Origin: Candidatus Nealsonbacteria bacterium
Lineage (GTDB): Bacteria > Patescibacteriota > Minisyncoccia > Minisyncoccales > CSSED10-335
Direction: 5' to 3'
Assembly: GCA_019923605.1 (NCBI GenBank)
Contig: JAHXGM010000003.1
Span: 1-43,613, forward strand
Length of the DNA stretch: 43,613 nucleotides
Below are positions 1 through 8,951 of the stretch, in pieces. Each line of letters opens with the position of its first letter. Position 1 is the stretch's first letter. Made by a program: the position numbers and the translations under genes. The notes beneath the pieces are model-generated. The model was not told where the DNA came from and did no database searches. It saw only the letters and a program-made list of their open reading frames with translations.

Positions 1-51
1 TCAAGGAGTCTATCTGGCGATTCAAACGATAATTTATTATTGGTAATATCC

Positions 52-111
52 ATACACATATGGCGGTTTTTACTTCAAACCATTAAGGTAGAGGTAGGGG
101 TATATGTGTAT
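52..111. repeat. 10-bp perfect inverted repeat beside the transposase remnant
   Basis: ATACACATAT at 52-61 and its exact reverse complement ATATGTGTAT at 102-111 flank a 40-nt loop, ending 4 nt before the transposase start codon. It could be a remnant of element ends or a hairpin shielding the transposase start. I see nothing else in bases 1-115. Confidence 0.35.
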
Positions 112-115
112 AAAT

Positions 116-615
116 ATGCCAAAAACAATTAAAAAAGAAAGATTAAGATGGGTTATATTATCTATCTTCAATAGAGAGGTCAAATTAAAAGATATAATCA
201 AGGCATGCCCTAATGGGAAGAGAACGTTAGAAAGATGGATTTCTAATTATAGGAAGTATGTGAGATAGGAGTTGAACCAAAATCAACTAGACCTAAGACC
301 AATCCAAGTGAAACACCCATCCGAATAAAAGAAAGAATTATTGAATTAAGTGAAACTAATCTTTGTGCTAAAAAATTGTTTTGGAAGCTAGAAAAAAAGA
401 ATATAGTGGTTAATAAAAATACAATTCAAAAAATCATTAAAAAAGAGGGGTTAGTTAGAAAATATCGTATTAGAAAATTGAAGCATAAATATATTAAGAT
501 TCCACTGAAACAAGGAGAATTACAGAGATAGATGTAAAATATGTCCCAGATTTAATTAAAAATATTTGCTTTAATGCGAAACCCACGAATATACTTGTTG
601 GTATTCATTTACGAT
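116..615 (+). pseudogene. Degenerate IS481/rve-type transposase remnant
   Basis: Three reading-frame pieces in different frames together spell one transposase N-terminus. 116-268 gives a helix-turn-helix of about 50 residues starting MPKTIKKERLRW with GKRTLERW in the recognition region. From about 269 to 531 the next frame gives KSTRPKTNPSETPIRIKER and a second helical domain ending near KIPLKQGE. From about 520 a third frame gives TEIDVKYVPDL, which matches the opening of an rve/DDE catalytic core with its first Asp. Each frame change is explained by loss of one base (near 260 and near 525). The rest of the catalytic core is missing, so the element cannot encode active transposase. The family is inferred from the HTH plus rve order typical of IS481/IS3-like elements. 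Confidence 0.72.
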
Positions 616-646
616 TCCCTCCTTTCAATATTTAATTTGAAAAGAA

Positions 647-1804
647 CTAAAACCGCCTCTCGCCCAAAACCGCATTTAAAGTCAATTTATTGCCATTCCT
701 TAAAACTGTAAGGACAATTTCATCTCCCGGATAGTACTTCATTATTATTTTAGCTAAAGAATTAAATTTATCAATCCTTTGTGAATTAAATTCTAGTATA
801 ATATCGCCTTCTTGGAGGCCGGCATCTTCAGCCGCTGAATTTAATTCAACACCTCTCTCTCCCTGATTTCCTCTTTTAACCCAAGCTCCGTAATTAACAG
901 ACAGATTATTTTCTTGCTGAATTGATTCATTTAAAATAATATATCTAACGCCTAAAAAAGGATAAACTATTTCCCCGTAAGTCTCAATACTTTTCATCAT
1001 TCTTTTGGCCTTATTTATCGGAATACTAAAACCTATATTCTGAGCATCTAATGCCATTGCTGTGTTTATCCCAATAACCTCTCCCCTTAAATTAAGAAGG
1101 GGCCCTCCGGAATTACCTCGATTAATAGCCGCATCAGTTTGGATAACATCTTCTAATACCTGAACCGTACGGCCGTCAGTTGCTGATATTGATCTTCCAA
1201 GACCAGAAACAACTCCAACTGAAACCGTATTTCTAAATTCCCCCAAAGAATTACCAATGGCAACAACGGATTGCCCAATTCTTATCTTATCTGAATCTCC
1301 TAATTTTACTGTAGCAAATGGCTTATCGCTTTCAATTTTGATTATCGCAAGATCATTAATTGGATCCCGAGCTAATACCTTTGCTTCAAATTTGCTACCG
1401 TCATTTGTAAATACTAAGTATTTCGCATTTTCATTTTCTACAACGTGCCGATTCGTAAGAATAGTTCCATCATCAGAGATGATAAATCCGGTTCCTCCAC
1501 TAATTTCTTGTCTTTGTCGCGGCGATCTCAAACCAAAAAATCTATCAAATTCTGACAAGTTACTAGCTATATCTGTTTTTACCACAATGCTAACTACAGC
1601 AGGGGAAACGTTTTCAACTACACTTATTACTGTTTCTTCATGAGATAGGAAAGGTTGGTATTTTTCATCATTATCCTCTATGAGCAATAATTCAGCCTCT
1701 GTATCAAATATTTTTTTAACATTATCACTTAAAAGAACCCCTAAAGTAAGGGATAATAAGAAAATAGATAATAATATAAAAAAAGATGTTATTCTTTTAT
1801 TCAT
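647..1804 (-). CDS. HtrA/DegP-type membrane-anchored serine protease with PDZ domain
   Basis: Trypsin-like protease of the HtrA family (385 aa), predicted to degrade or refold damaged proteins on the outer face of the membrane. Residues 7-25 form one hydrophobic anchor after a basic N-terminus, with no clear signal cleavage site. The protease domain spans about 55-270. The catalytic triad is visible as His120 (TNRHVV), Asp151 (DPINDLAIIKI) and Ser232 (RGNSGGPLL). A single C-terminal PDZ domain covers about 280-385 (GLQEGDIILEFN). Length is usual for one-PDZ HtrA proteins. It lies 53 nt downstream of a histidine kinase and response regulator on the same strand, so it may be an envelope stress output of that pair. 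The neighbouring transposase remnant begins just beyond its stop codon. Confidence 0.93.
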   Translation of the reverse strand: MNKRITSFFILLSIFLLSLTLGVLLSDNVKKIFDTEAELLLIEDNDEKYQPFLSHEETVISVVENVSPAVVSIVVKTDIASNLSEFDRFFGLRSPRQRQEISGGTGFIISDDGTILTNRHVVENENAKYLVFTNDGSKFEAKVLARDPINDLAIIKIESDKPFATVKLGDSDKIRIGQSVVAIGNSLGEFRNTVSVGVVSGLGRSISATDGRTVQVLEDVIQTDAAINRGNSGGPLLNLRGEVIGINTAMALDAQNIGFSIPINKAKRMMKSIETYGEIVYPFLGVRYIILNESIQQENNLSVNYGAWVKRGNQGERGVELNSAAEDAGLQEGDIILEFNSQRIDKFNSLAKIIMKYYPGDEIVLTVLRNGNKLTLNAVLGERRF

Positions 1805-1857
1805 AATCTAAGGGAAAATCCTAAAAAGAGGAATTAATTATTTCAAAAATAAAATTA

Positions 1858-2226
1858 TTAAATATTGAGCCTGCCTTTTACTCTTTCCACTAATTCTTCC
1901 ATTTTCCACTCAGCTTTTACTAAGTAGTCATAGACTCCATATTCCATAACCTCTGCAATCTTTTCTGAATCACCAAGATTAGTAAGAAGAATTACCGGTA
2001 CATCTTTTCCCCAATCATACTCTCGAAGTCTCTTTAGCATCGTTATGCCATCCATCCTTGGCATAATAATATCTAAAAGAATAAGATCGGGTCTTTTGGC
2101 TAGGGCTGACTCTAGACCCTCTATGCCATCTTTTGCTTGTATTACTTCAAACCCCTCACCACTAAACTTAAGGTTCAGTGCTTCAAGCAATGATTTTTCG
2201 TCTTCGACTATAAGAATTTTTTTCAT
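1858..2226 (-). CDS. Single-domain response regulator (CheY-like receiver)
   Basis: A 122-residue receiver domain with no output domain. The acidic pocket is Glu8-Asp9, the phospho-acceptor is Asp52 (LILLDIIMP), and the conserved switch residues are Thr82 and Lys104. Its start lies 4 nt after the stop of the upstream histidine kinase, so the pair is almost certainly cognate. With no DNA-binding or enzymatic domain it must act by protein-protein contact. Its target is not visible; the next gene downstream is the HtrA protease. Confidence 0.93.
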   Translation of the reverse strand: MKKILIVEDEKSLLEALNLKFSGEGFEVIQAKDGIEGLESALAKRPDLILLDIIMPRMDGITMLKRLREYDWGKDVPVILLTNLGDSEKIAEVMEYGVYDYLVKAEWKMEELVERVKGRLNI

Positions 2227-2230
2227 ATTT

Positions 2231-3718
2231 TTATATTAACTCCTTACTTCCTTCTCTTCTTTTCATTCCACTTGTCGGAATTAAGACATAAAAGGTAGTT
2301 CCCTTGCCCTCTTCTGAATCAAACCATATTTTGCCTTGAAAACTATCTACAATTGATTTTACAATATAGAGTCCAAGGCCAGTACCTTCAGTATCTCTTT
2401 CCTTTACATTATCAGCTCTAAATAATTTAGTAAATATTTTTTCTTTTTGATGTTCTGGAATTCCGTATCCATCGTCAGATACTTTAATCAATATATGGTC
2501 TGAAAATTTTTCTTCAAGACCTAATCTTAACGACACCTTTCCATTCTCTGGGGTATATTTTATGGAATTTGATAAAAGATTTTGAAATATTATTCTAACT
2601 AACTTAGGGTCAGCATTAACTAATGGCAAATTTTTATCATATTCAGTCTCAATTTTTATCTTTCTTTCTTTAGACTGAACTTTTAATTCTTTAATTACGC
2701 TTTTAGCAATTTCTTTGAAATCAACCTCCTTTGGCTCAACAGCTAAAATTCCCATTTCAATACGAGAAACGTTAAGCAGAGCATTGACCAATTCTATCAT
2801 TCTTTTATTAGCATCGCAAATTTCTTGTATAAATTTTTTCTGGTTATCATTAAGATTTTCAGATTTATCCGTTTGAAGAATTTCAGTATACCAATTTATG
2901 CTTGAAAGAGGTGTTCTTAGTTGATGAGAGGCTAAAGACACAAACTCAGTTTTAGCTCTATCAATTTCTTTTATAGTAGTAATATCTCTTTCTATCCCCA
3001 CAAAAAACAATATTTCACCCGAATCATCTAGAACCGGGGAAATAGTCACTAAAGCATCGTAAACTTCACCATTCTTTCTCCTATTTTTTAATTCTCCGTG
3101 AAAAACATTCTTTTTGACCTTAATGGTTTCCCATAATTCTTGATAAAATTCTTTATCCATCGGATATTGCCAAAGATGACCAGCTTTTGTGCCCATTACT
3201 TCTTCGGGAGAATATCCGGTAATTCTTTCTGCCCCCCTATTGGCATATATAATAATCCCCCCTGGATTAGTTATAACAATATGATCTGATGCTCCATCTA
3301 CTGCTAATTTGAATTTTTGAAGATCTTTAGTGATTCTATCTGTTCTTTTCTTCTCTTCTTTAAGTTCTTGTAAAATGACATTTTTTTGATAAATTAAATT
3401 CTTAGTTTGCTCCTCTACTTTTGATTCTGCTTCCTTATTAGAATAAACAACACCATCAATTATCCTATTCAAAGCTTTTGGGACTTCTTCTCTTTCCTTC
3501 TTTGTTATAACTTTAAATATTAGAAAATAAAAAAAGGGGGTGGTTATAATAATTAAAAGGGCGCCATTAATCAATGCATGCTCAATGGGCCCAAGAAAAG
3601 GATATAGTTTCAAGACAAACATCATAATCAAGAATTCAGTTAAAAATATAAAGAACAAAACTATTATCAATAACGATGAGGCGGATATTTTTTTGTTATT
3701 AATCTTTAGTTTTTCCAT
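2231..3718 (-). CDS. PAS-domain sensor histidine kinase
   Basis: A 495-aa membrane kinase. Two hydrophobic segments at about 13-37 and 47-70 are joined by a short loop, so there is no sizeable extracellular sensor. A coiled coil at about 95-135 leads to one PAS domain (about 136-250, including NPGGIIIYANRGAERITGYS), which is therefore the likely cytoplasmic sensor. The HisKA box SLASHQLRTPLSS places the phospho-accepting His at residue 265. The HATPase_c domain has the N box (NLLSNSIKYTPENG), G1 (DDGYGIP) and an intact G2 (GTGLGLYIVKSI). The ATG follows a promoter-like -10 by 7 nt, so the message may be leaderless. The receiver gene follows directly. Confidence 0.93.
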   Translation of the reverse strand: MEKLKINNKKISASSLLIIVLFFIFLTEFLIMMFVLKLYPFLGPIEHALINGALLIIITTPFFYFLIFKVITKKEREEVPKALNRIIDGVVYSNKEAESKVEEQTKNLIYQKNVILQELKEEKKRTDRITKDLQKFKLAVDGASDHIVITNPGGIIIYANRGAERITGYSPEEVMGTKAGHLWQYPMDKEFYQELWETIKVKKNVFHGELKNRRKNGEVYDALVTISPVLDDSGEILFFVGIERDITTIKEIDRAKTEFVSLASHQLRTPLSSINWYTEILQTDKSENLNDNQKKFIQEICDANKRMIELVNALLNVSRIEMGILAVEPKEVDFKEIAKSVIKELKVQSKERKIKIETEYDKNLPLVNADPKLVRIIFQNLLSNSIKYTPENGKVSLRLGLEEKFSDHILIKVSDDGYGIPEHQKEKIFTKLFRADNVKERDTEGTGLGLYIVKSIVDSFQGKIWFDSEEGKGTTFYVLIPTSGMKRREGSKELI

Positions 3719-3725
3719 TGGACTT

Positions 3726-3754
3726 ATTCTATCTTAATTTTACAAAAAGACCAA
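3726..3754 (-). promoter_or_regulatory. Sigma70-like promoter for the kinase/regulator/HtrA unit
   Basis: On the minus strand TTGGTC (3749-3754), a 17-nt spacer and TAGAAT (3726-3731) lie just upstream of the kinase ATG at 3718. Only 7 nt separate the -10 from the start codon, so transcription would begin at or next to the A of the ATG. Confidence 0.55.
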
Positions 3755-3760
3755 TAATTA

Positions 3761-4396
3761 TTATGAACCCTTTGAAAGAGTGTATCCATAGATCCTTTTA
3801 ACACCCATTTTCTTTAAAGATGGAGCACAATTAATTATTTCAGACTCACTAAACCAACAATCATCCACTAACACTATCTTGGAAAAGGGAGAATTATTAT
3901 AGATAAAATGTTCTCCATTTCTTGATATCAAGGGAATAACATTAATATTTGATATCCTTCCGACTTCCCTGGCAATTACCTCATTTGTATCAAATCCCTT
4001 CTTTCTTCTCTCCCTTTTACTCGCTGGAATGTAAGTAATTAAATCACTGGAAATTAGAAATTCAAGAAAAGGATAATATCTCTTGTCATTGGTCATTATC
4101 TGAAACGATTCTTGGACAAGTTTTTTTAAAATATCAAAGCACCCGTCATCTTTGGCTTTAGATATTAATGATTTTATTAAAAATTCATGGTCCCAAAAAG
4201 AAACTAATCCATCTAAAGATGAATCTTTTCGGCACTTATTATGAGTCTTGCCATTATAATTAAACTTATGACATTCAGGACAAGATAACCTGGCCTCAGA
4301 CAAAAAGAGACTACATCTATCACAAACATACTTTCCCTCTTTCCTGCATCCAATGCAAAAAGATGGAAAAAAGATATCTATTATTTTATTAAACAT
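3761..4396 (-). CDS. ComF/ComFC family protein with altered phosphoribosyltransferase loop
   Basis: A 211-aa ComF-type protein. The N-terminal double zinc ribbon is clear: Cys14/Cys17, Cys25/Cys28, Cys39/Cys42 and Cys55. The family signature YIPASKRERRKKGFD follows at 122-136. The C-terminal loop that normally reads VDDVxTTGAT is VDDCWFSESE here (177-186): the two acidic residues remain but the Thr-Thr-Gly that holds phosphate is lost, so PRPP chemistry may be impaired. ComF proteins act in DNA uptake and homologous recombination during transformation. The start codon overlaps the stop of the preceding kinase gene (ATG/TAA at 4394-4396), so the two are co-translated. Cognate machinery in the window is ComEC (8952-10388) and the pilus genes. 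Confidence 0.85.
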   Translation of the reverse strand: MFNKIIDIFFPSFCIGCRKEGKYVCDRCSLFLSEARLSCPECHKFNYNGKTHNKCRKDSSLDGLVSFWDHEFLIKSLISKAKDDGCFDILKKLVQESFQIMTNDKRYYPFLEFLISSDLITYIPASKRERRKKGFDTNEVIAREVGRISNINVIPLISRNGEHFIYNNSPFSKIVLVDDCWFSESEIINCAPSLKKMGVKRIYGYTLSKGS

Positions 4397-4755
4397 TAAA
4401 AGCCCAATAATGGAATAACGTAAGGAAGAAATATTAATAATCCTATTAGCAAAGCTCCCAGACTGGCCAATAAAACTGCTCCGGCTGAAACATCTTTTAT
4501 GGCTCGGACTTTTTGACTAAGAGTTGGCTGAAGAATATCCAAAACATCTTCAATTTGAGAATTAATCATTTCAAGACTTAGAACTACTGTTATAGTCAAA
4601 AGAAGAACCGTTTTTTCAATAGAAGAAACTCCTAGATAAATCATTGAAATAATCACTAGTGAAGCAATGACTAAAAGTATTTTAATGGTTTGTTCTCTAA
4701 GAACATATTTCATTCCTCGGAAAGCATATTTGAAACTTTCTAAAAGTCTTAACAT
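4396..4755 (-). CDS. dgkA: Integral-membrane diacylglycerol/undecaprenol kinase (DgkA type)
   Basis: A 119-aa small trimeric-type lipid kinase that phosphorylates diacylglycerol or undecaprenol at the inner membrane. There are three hydrophobic helices (about 25-43, 47-65 and 92-114). The active-site pattern of E. coli DgkA is preserved with the same spacing: Glu62, Asn65, Glu69 and Lys87-Asp88 in KDVSAGAV. In Gram-positive-like cells this family usually recycles undecaprenol for cell-wall synthesis, which would suit the neighbouring glycosyltransferase. It sits 11 nt after the GT2 gene and overlaps comF, so one transcript is likely. Confidence 0.88.
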   Translation of the reverse strand: MLRLLESFKYAFRGMKYVLREQTIKILLVIASLVIISMIYLGVSSIEKTVLLLTITVVLSLEMINSQIEDVLDILQPTLSQKVRAIKDVSAGAVLLASLGALLIGLLIFLPYVIPLLGF

Positions 4756-4766
4756 ATAGTTAAAAA

Positions 4767-6323
4767 TTATTTTCTAAATTTTGGCGTTGGCCAAAAACCC
4801 ATATATTTACCAAGCATTAACCTGGTTTGAGCTTCAAGAGCAGGTAACGCACTAAAGAATATCATTGTAAATGGAATTACAAACCACTGAAGAAAAAATA
4901 TCACCGCCTTATGCTTACCATAACTGGGTGGCCTTGGAGGCAGAAGAGTCATACTTAAATATGCCGATCCAATTAAACCAAACATAGCCAAAGTCAAAAC
5001 ACGATTCAACATTATAGGCAGGTTATAAGAAATTACCATTTGAGTAAATTCTCCTCTACCGAATATTATCGGCAGCCAACCGAGGACATATATAAGAATT
5101 GGTGCTGTAGCCCATATTAATTGACCTTCAATTACCTCAAAGCCAAATATAAATTTTTTAGAAAAAGGTATTTCTTTATTCTTCCAAAATCCAAAAAGAA
5201 AATATGGTATATTTTCTGCTCCATAGGCCCAGCGTCTTTTTTGCTTATAAATATTTATCATGGTCTTGATAAATGTTGGCGCAGTATTGGCATCCATTGA
5301 AACCGGATAATAAATCGGATCTACTTTGTAGTCGCCGTTGAACTTGAGAAGGCATTGCCAAAAAACACGCGAATCTTCAGAAACAACATTAGTCTGCTTA
5401 AAACCAATATCTACTAATGCCTGAAAGCTCATAGAATGAGAAGAGAAAGTAATTAATTTTTCTGGACGCTCTTGATTTGAGGTGTGCCAAAAAGTAGACG
5501 AGAAAGCAAAGATACGAGATATAGCTGAGGCTTCCCAAATATTATTAATATACAATGGTATTGGCTGAAAACTAGTCCTAATTGGATTATCTGATTTAAG
5601 ATAGTAATAAGCTAAACAACTAAAATATTTTGGATAAACAAAAGTGTCTGAATCAAGAGATGTTAAGATAATATTTTTATAAGGAATCTTTAATGGGTCA
5701 ATGATTTCATCTTTGGCTACTTTTGTGCCCCAAGCTTCATTAGAGCTTTTGCCGGCAATTTCACCAGGAATATCTTTAGGATGAACCGTTATTAAAAATT
5801 TAAATAATTTGCTGCTGAATTCCTCCTTAACAAGGTTAGCCATATCACGAGCATCCTTACCCGCTCGCTCTTCAATGGCTAAAATTATAATCATTCGGTC
5901 TAAAGGATAATCATTTTCTATAATTGATGAGACAGTATTTCTTATAATATCTATTGACTCTTCATAAGTTGGTATAATTATCAATTGATAAATATCTCTC
6001 CAATCAGAAACTGGTAATGAATACTCTTCTTTGGGTAATAAGTTTAATTTATTTACCCAGTCCTCTTTTTCATTTTTTCTCATCATTTTATACCCACTCC
6101 TTAAGTGAAATGAGAAATATATGGATCTTAAAAACCAAAATATGGCAAAAACAATAATAAAAAGCGCCGCCCACAAGGGCACCATATAAGAAAAAAACGC
6201 CGCTGATATTAATACTGTCCAAGATAATAACCCAGGGAGCATTTCAAAGAATCTATAAATTATTCTTTCTTTTGGATCCTCTAGGTCCGTATATCTTGAC
6301 ACTTTAAGATAATAATTTTCCAT
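4767..6323 (-). CDS. Membrane glycosyltransferase, family GT2 (cellulose synthase-like)
   Basis: A 518-aa processive-type GT2 enzyme. Two hydrophobic helices (about 33-72) precede the GT-A domain and several more lie after residue 390. Catalytic and binding features are IIPTYEES (116-123), the DxD motif Asp-Ser-Asp at 224-226, the general-base region VSEDSRVFW (Glu-Asp at 316-317) and the acceptor-binding QKRRW at 361-365. These define a transferase that extends a polysaccharide or glycolipid across the membrane; the sugar cannot be read from sequence. A TTGACC -35-like element lies upstream, within the 120-nt gap after the GH1 gene. It heads a run GT2-dgkA-comF. Confidence 0.88.
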   Translation of the reverse strand: MENYYLKVSRYTDLEDPKERIIYRFFEMLPGLLSWTVLISAAFFSYMVPLWAALFIIVFAIFWFLRSIYFSFHLRSGYKMMRKNEKEDWVNKLNLLPKEEYSLPVSDWRDIYQLIIIPTYEESIDIIRNTVSSIIENDYPLDRMIIILAIEERAGKDARDMANLVKEEFSSKLFKFLITVHPKDIPGEIAGKSSNEAWGTKVAKDEIIDPLKIPYKNIILTSLDSDTFVYPKYFSCLAYYYLKSDNPIRTSFQPIPLYINNIWEASAISRIFAFSSTFWHTSNQERPEKLITFSSHSMSFQALVDIGFKQTNVVSEDSRVFWQCLLKFNGDYKVDPIYYPVSMDANTAPTFIKTMINIYKQKRRWAYGAENIPYFLFGFWKNKEIPFSKKFIFGFEVIEGQLIWATAPILIYVLGWLPIIFGRGEFTQMVISYNLPIMLNRVLTLAMFGLIGSAYLSMTLLPPRPPSYGKHKAVIFFLQWFVIPFTMIFFSALPALEAQTRLMLGKYMGFWPTPKFRK

Positions 6324-6443
6324 TCTTTTTCAATAATTTTTAGTGAATCCCATATCTCTGGTTAATTTCGTACGGTCAATAAATACTTATCAGCCAATGA
6401 GACCCCCGTAAAAATCAAATATTACAATAGCTAACCAAGACAT

Positions 6444-7604
6444 TTATTTCAGTATTTTATTCGTTTTACAAATCTCAGAATAATAGTCAGCGCTTGGACG
6501 TATTTTTCGCTCAAGAGTTTTATAATCAATTTCAACTAGCCCGAAACGTGGTTCAATTCCTTTGTCCCATTCAAAATTATCCATTAAAGACCAATGAAAA
6601 TAACCTCTGACATCCACCCCCTCTTCAATTGCTTGATGTGTCCAGACAAGATGGTCTTTAATAAAATCTTTTCTTAATTCATCACTCTTATCGGCTAATC
6701 CATTTTCAGTAATATAAATCGGGAGACCGTATTCTCCTAGCTCTAGTAAAACATCATATATCCCTTTTGGATAAATCTTCCATCCTAAATCAGAAACAGG
6801 GCCCTCTTCAGAAATATCCCTAAAGGGAAACTTTATTTTGCGATGGAAATAATAATTTAATCCTATAAAGTCCAAGTGCTTATCTATTTTATTTAAAAAA
6901 TACTCATTATTAATTGATTCGGCTAAAAAGACTGAGAATCTATCCAAAAATGATTTCTTGTTATTGGGCTCAAAAGAACAATTATTATTTGCAATTCCAA
7001 CTTTAACATTAGGATCAGTTTTATGAAAAAGACTAAAGATTTTTTTATGAGCCCTTATTTGATTTTGTGTAACTCTTCTAAAAGTAAAGATATTTTTCTT
7101 CTTCGGCGGCCAATTGCCGCTAAGAAATCCTTTTGATGAATATATCATCGGTTCATTAATGGTTATCCAGAAATCAATCAATTCTCTATACTCCTTTATC
7201 ATGGCTTGAGCAAAACGAACGAAATAAACAACATTTTTTGACTCAGACCAGCCACCCTTTTTAGAAAACCATAAAGGAACAGTGAAGTGGTGAAGCGTAA
7301 CCATAGCCTTAATGTTTTTGCTTTTCAATAATTGTAAAATATCACGGTAATAAGCTATTTCTTTTAAATCAAATTCACCTTCTCTTGGCTCTATCCTGGA
7401 CCATTCCAATGAAAAACGATAGGCATTCTGGCCTATCTTTTCCATTAGTTCAATATCTTCCCGATATTTATTATAGTGATCAGATGCTTTTCCTGCAGGA
7501 AAATCAACCGACCAATCGGAATTATCAATACCTCCTTCTATCTGATAAGAGGAAGTGGCTGTCCCCCACAAAAATTCTTTAGGAAAAGTAATCTTCTCTT
7601 GCAT
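6444..7604 (-). CDS. Glycoside hydrolase family 1 (beta-glucosidase-like)
   Basis: A 386-aa GH1 enzyme. The N-terminal signature FLWGTATSSYQIEGG is at 11-25, the acid/base Glu151 is in WITINEP, and the nucleophile Glu300 is in ITENG, so both catalytic residues are present. It is shorter than the usual 440-480 aa, mostly through trimmed loops between strands. No signal peptide is visible, so it is cytoplasmic and would act on imported or internal beta-glycosides. A -10-like TAAAAT at 7614-7619 stands 9 nt before the ATG. The neighbouring GT2 enzyme suggests a shared role in glycan turnover, but substrate specificity cannot be assigned. Confidence 0.92.
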   Translation of the reverse strand: MQEKITFPKEFLWGTATSSYQIEGGIDNSDWSVDFPAGKASDHYNKYREDIELMEKIGQNAYRFSLEWSRIEPREGEFDLKEIAYYRDILQLLKSKNIKAMVTLHHFTVPLWFSKKGGWSESKNVVYFVRFAQAMIKEYRELIDFWITINEPMIYSSKGFLSGNWPPKKKNIFTFRRVTQNQIRAHKKIFSLFHKTDPNVKVGIANNNCSFEPNNKKSFLDRFSVFLAESINNEYFLNKIDKHLDFIGLNYYFHRKIKFPFRDISEEGPVSDLGWKIYPKGIYDVLLELGEYGLPIYITENGLADKSDELRKDFIKDHLVWTHQAIEEGVDVRGYFHWSLMDNFEWDKGIEPRFGLVEIDYKTLERKIRPSADYYSEICKTNKILK

Positions 7605-7646
7605 AATGAGGTTATTTTAGCCTAAATCTATCTTTTTTTCCAGTCT

Positions 7647-8645
7647 TTATGATTTCTTTTCTTTTTCTAATTCCTCTATCTTTTTCTTAAGATCTACCAT
7701 CTTCATTTCTCTTCCCACGATTAACTTATTAAATTTCTCAAATTCCTCTACCTTTTTATTGAGCTCACTTGTCCTCTCTTCAATACTCTTTTCTAATCCA
7801 TCCCTCAATTCTTCTAGCTCTCTAGTTCTTGCGCGAACCTGAATCTCTAGGCTCATTCTTGATGTTTCAAGCTCATCTTGAACGTCAGTAAGACCTAGAA
7901 AATATTCCTGAATGCTACTAGTTACAAATATAACAATAACTATTATTACTGCTAAAAATACCATATCCGGCATTGGATGCAGGCGGACTATATGAGGGTA
8001 ATAAAAATAAAATAATATTAGATAACTTATCAAACTCGATATTCCTGCTATAAGGACTGTGGCTATATTTCTAAATATCCCCAGAAAAGCAATTATTGTT
8101 ACATACCCAACCATATGTGCACCGCGTACGTCTTGAGGAGCAATAACTAAAATAATGTGCCATAAGGCAATAAGAACGAAAGCTGCTAAAAACTTACCCA
8201 GAAAAGGTTTTTTCTTCCTTTCAATTGCCCCTGCCATAAAAAAAGAAACCAATGATAGAATCAAAAATATAATCCCAAAATGGTCCCATCTCAACCTCTC
8301 TTCACCAAAAACGGGAAGTATGGCTTGGATAAAGATAAAAATAAAAGCAAGTGTTGAGAAGAAAACTGTCAAGAAACGAACATCATCAATCTCTCTCCTT
8401 AAGAGGACACTATCTTTAAAACGTTCATCTTGTGAAACTATTTTTTTGCAAAACTTGGCTATCACTTCTTTCCCCCATTTAGAGTCAACGTTATACTTTT
8501 TTATAACACCCGAGAGAAGGATTGAGTCAATCACTCGCCCTCCTTTATCCCAAACAGCTTTAGAAAAAGTAGAAAAAAGAGAATGTGCAGAAAGAAGATA
8601 CCACTCAAAGCTAGGATATAGCACAGTTGTGGAAAAGACCAACAC
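7647..8645 (-). CDS. Membrane protein with coiled-coil tail, 3' part of a broken flavodoxin fusion
   Basis: This 332-residue frame is the larger part of a damaged gene whose start lies at 8950. Residues 1-70 (FSTTVLYPSFEWYLLSAHS onward, GGRVIDSILLSG) read as the C-terminal part of a flavodoxin-like fold that continues the upstream fragment. Residues about 110-250 contain five or six hydrophobic helices. Residues about 255-332 form a long charged coiled coil (ELEELRDGLEKSIEERTSEL). No kinase or other enzymatic domain follows, although the layout resembles the front half of a membrane signalling protein. The apparent start at 8645 lies inside the flavodoxin region, so translation from it would give a fold fragment. 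Confidence 0.5.
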   Translation of the reverse strand: MLVFSTTVLYPSFEWYLLSAHSLFSTFSKAVWDKGGRVIDSILLSGVIKKYNVDSKWGKEVIAKFCKKIVSQDERFKDSVLLRREIDDVRFLTVFFSTLAFIFIFIQAILPVFGEERLRWDHFGIIFLILSLVSFFMAGAIERKKKPFLGKFLAAFVLIALWHIILVIAPQDVRGAHMVGYVTIIAFLGIFRNIATVLIAGISSLISYLILFYFYYPHIVRLHPMPDMVFLAVIIVIVIFVTSSIQEYFLGLTDVQDELETSRMSLEIQVRARTRELEELRDGLEKSIEERTSELNKKVEEFEKFNKLIVGREMKMVDLKKKIEELEKEKKS

Positions 8646-8950
8646 GCTTACCTTTTAATCTTTCTAATTCTCTAATATATCTTCCCATCGAAAGAGAAAC
8701 TCTTGTCCATTTCGGACTTCCAAGAACAACAACATTATATTTTGAAACATCTTTTATTTTCGGCTCCTGAATCTCAACATCAGATTGAATAATACTAAGA
8801 TAATACTAAGATAAAAAGCTGTGATTTTTTATAGGTTTTATCTCTTCAATATCTACATGATGACGATCTTCTTCTAGAGTTCTTTTAATTTCTTCAGCGA
8901 CTCTTTTGGTTGCCCCTCCTCTTGAATGAAATGCTACTAATATTTTCATG
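8646..8950 (-). pseudogene. Flavodoxin-like N-terminal domain, interrupted by amber codon and frameshift
   Basis: Reading from the ATG at 8948-8950 gives MKILVAFHSRGGATKRVAEE, a flavodoxin opening with a Ser/Thr-rich FMN phosphate loop. After 47 codons there is an in-frame TAG (8806-8808). The same frame then resumes as a good flavodoxin middle (VVVLGSPKWTRVSLS, RYIRELERLKGKRVGLF). Near 8635 one frame change is needed to join the 7647-8645 frame. The ATG lies 1 nt after the comEC stop, so it belonged to the nrd-comEC run. With one stop and one frameshift it is either a decaying gene or carries assembly errors. Confidence 0.6.
8791..8812. repeat. 11-bp perfect tandem duplication inside the flavodoxin pseudogene
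   Basis: AATACTAAGAT occurs twice back to back (8791-8801 and 8802-8812). One copy contains the in-frame amber codon that breaks the flavodoxin frame. A slippage event here is a likely cause of the damage. Confidence 0.8.
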
Positions 8951-8951
8951 G

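Noticed and set aside
1257-1643. 128-codon plus-strand frame inside htrA
   Set aside because: It is antisense to the conserved protease domain, has no family likeness and no promoter; it is a shadow frame.
8155-8658. 167-codon plus-strand frame opposite the membrane/coiled-coil gene
   Set aside because: Lysine- and serine-rich translation without any recognisable domain, antisense to a sequence with clear flavodoxin and helix features.
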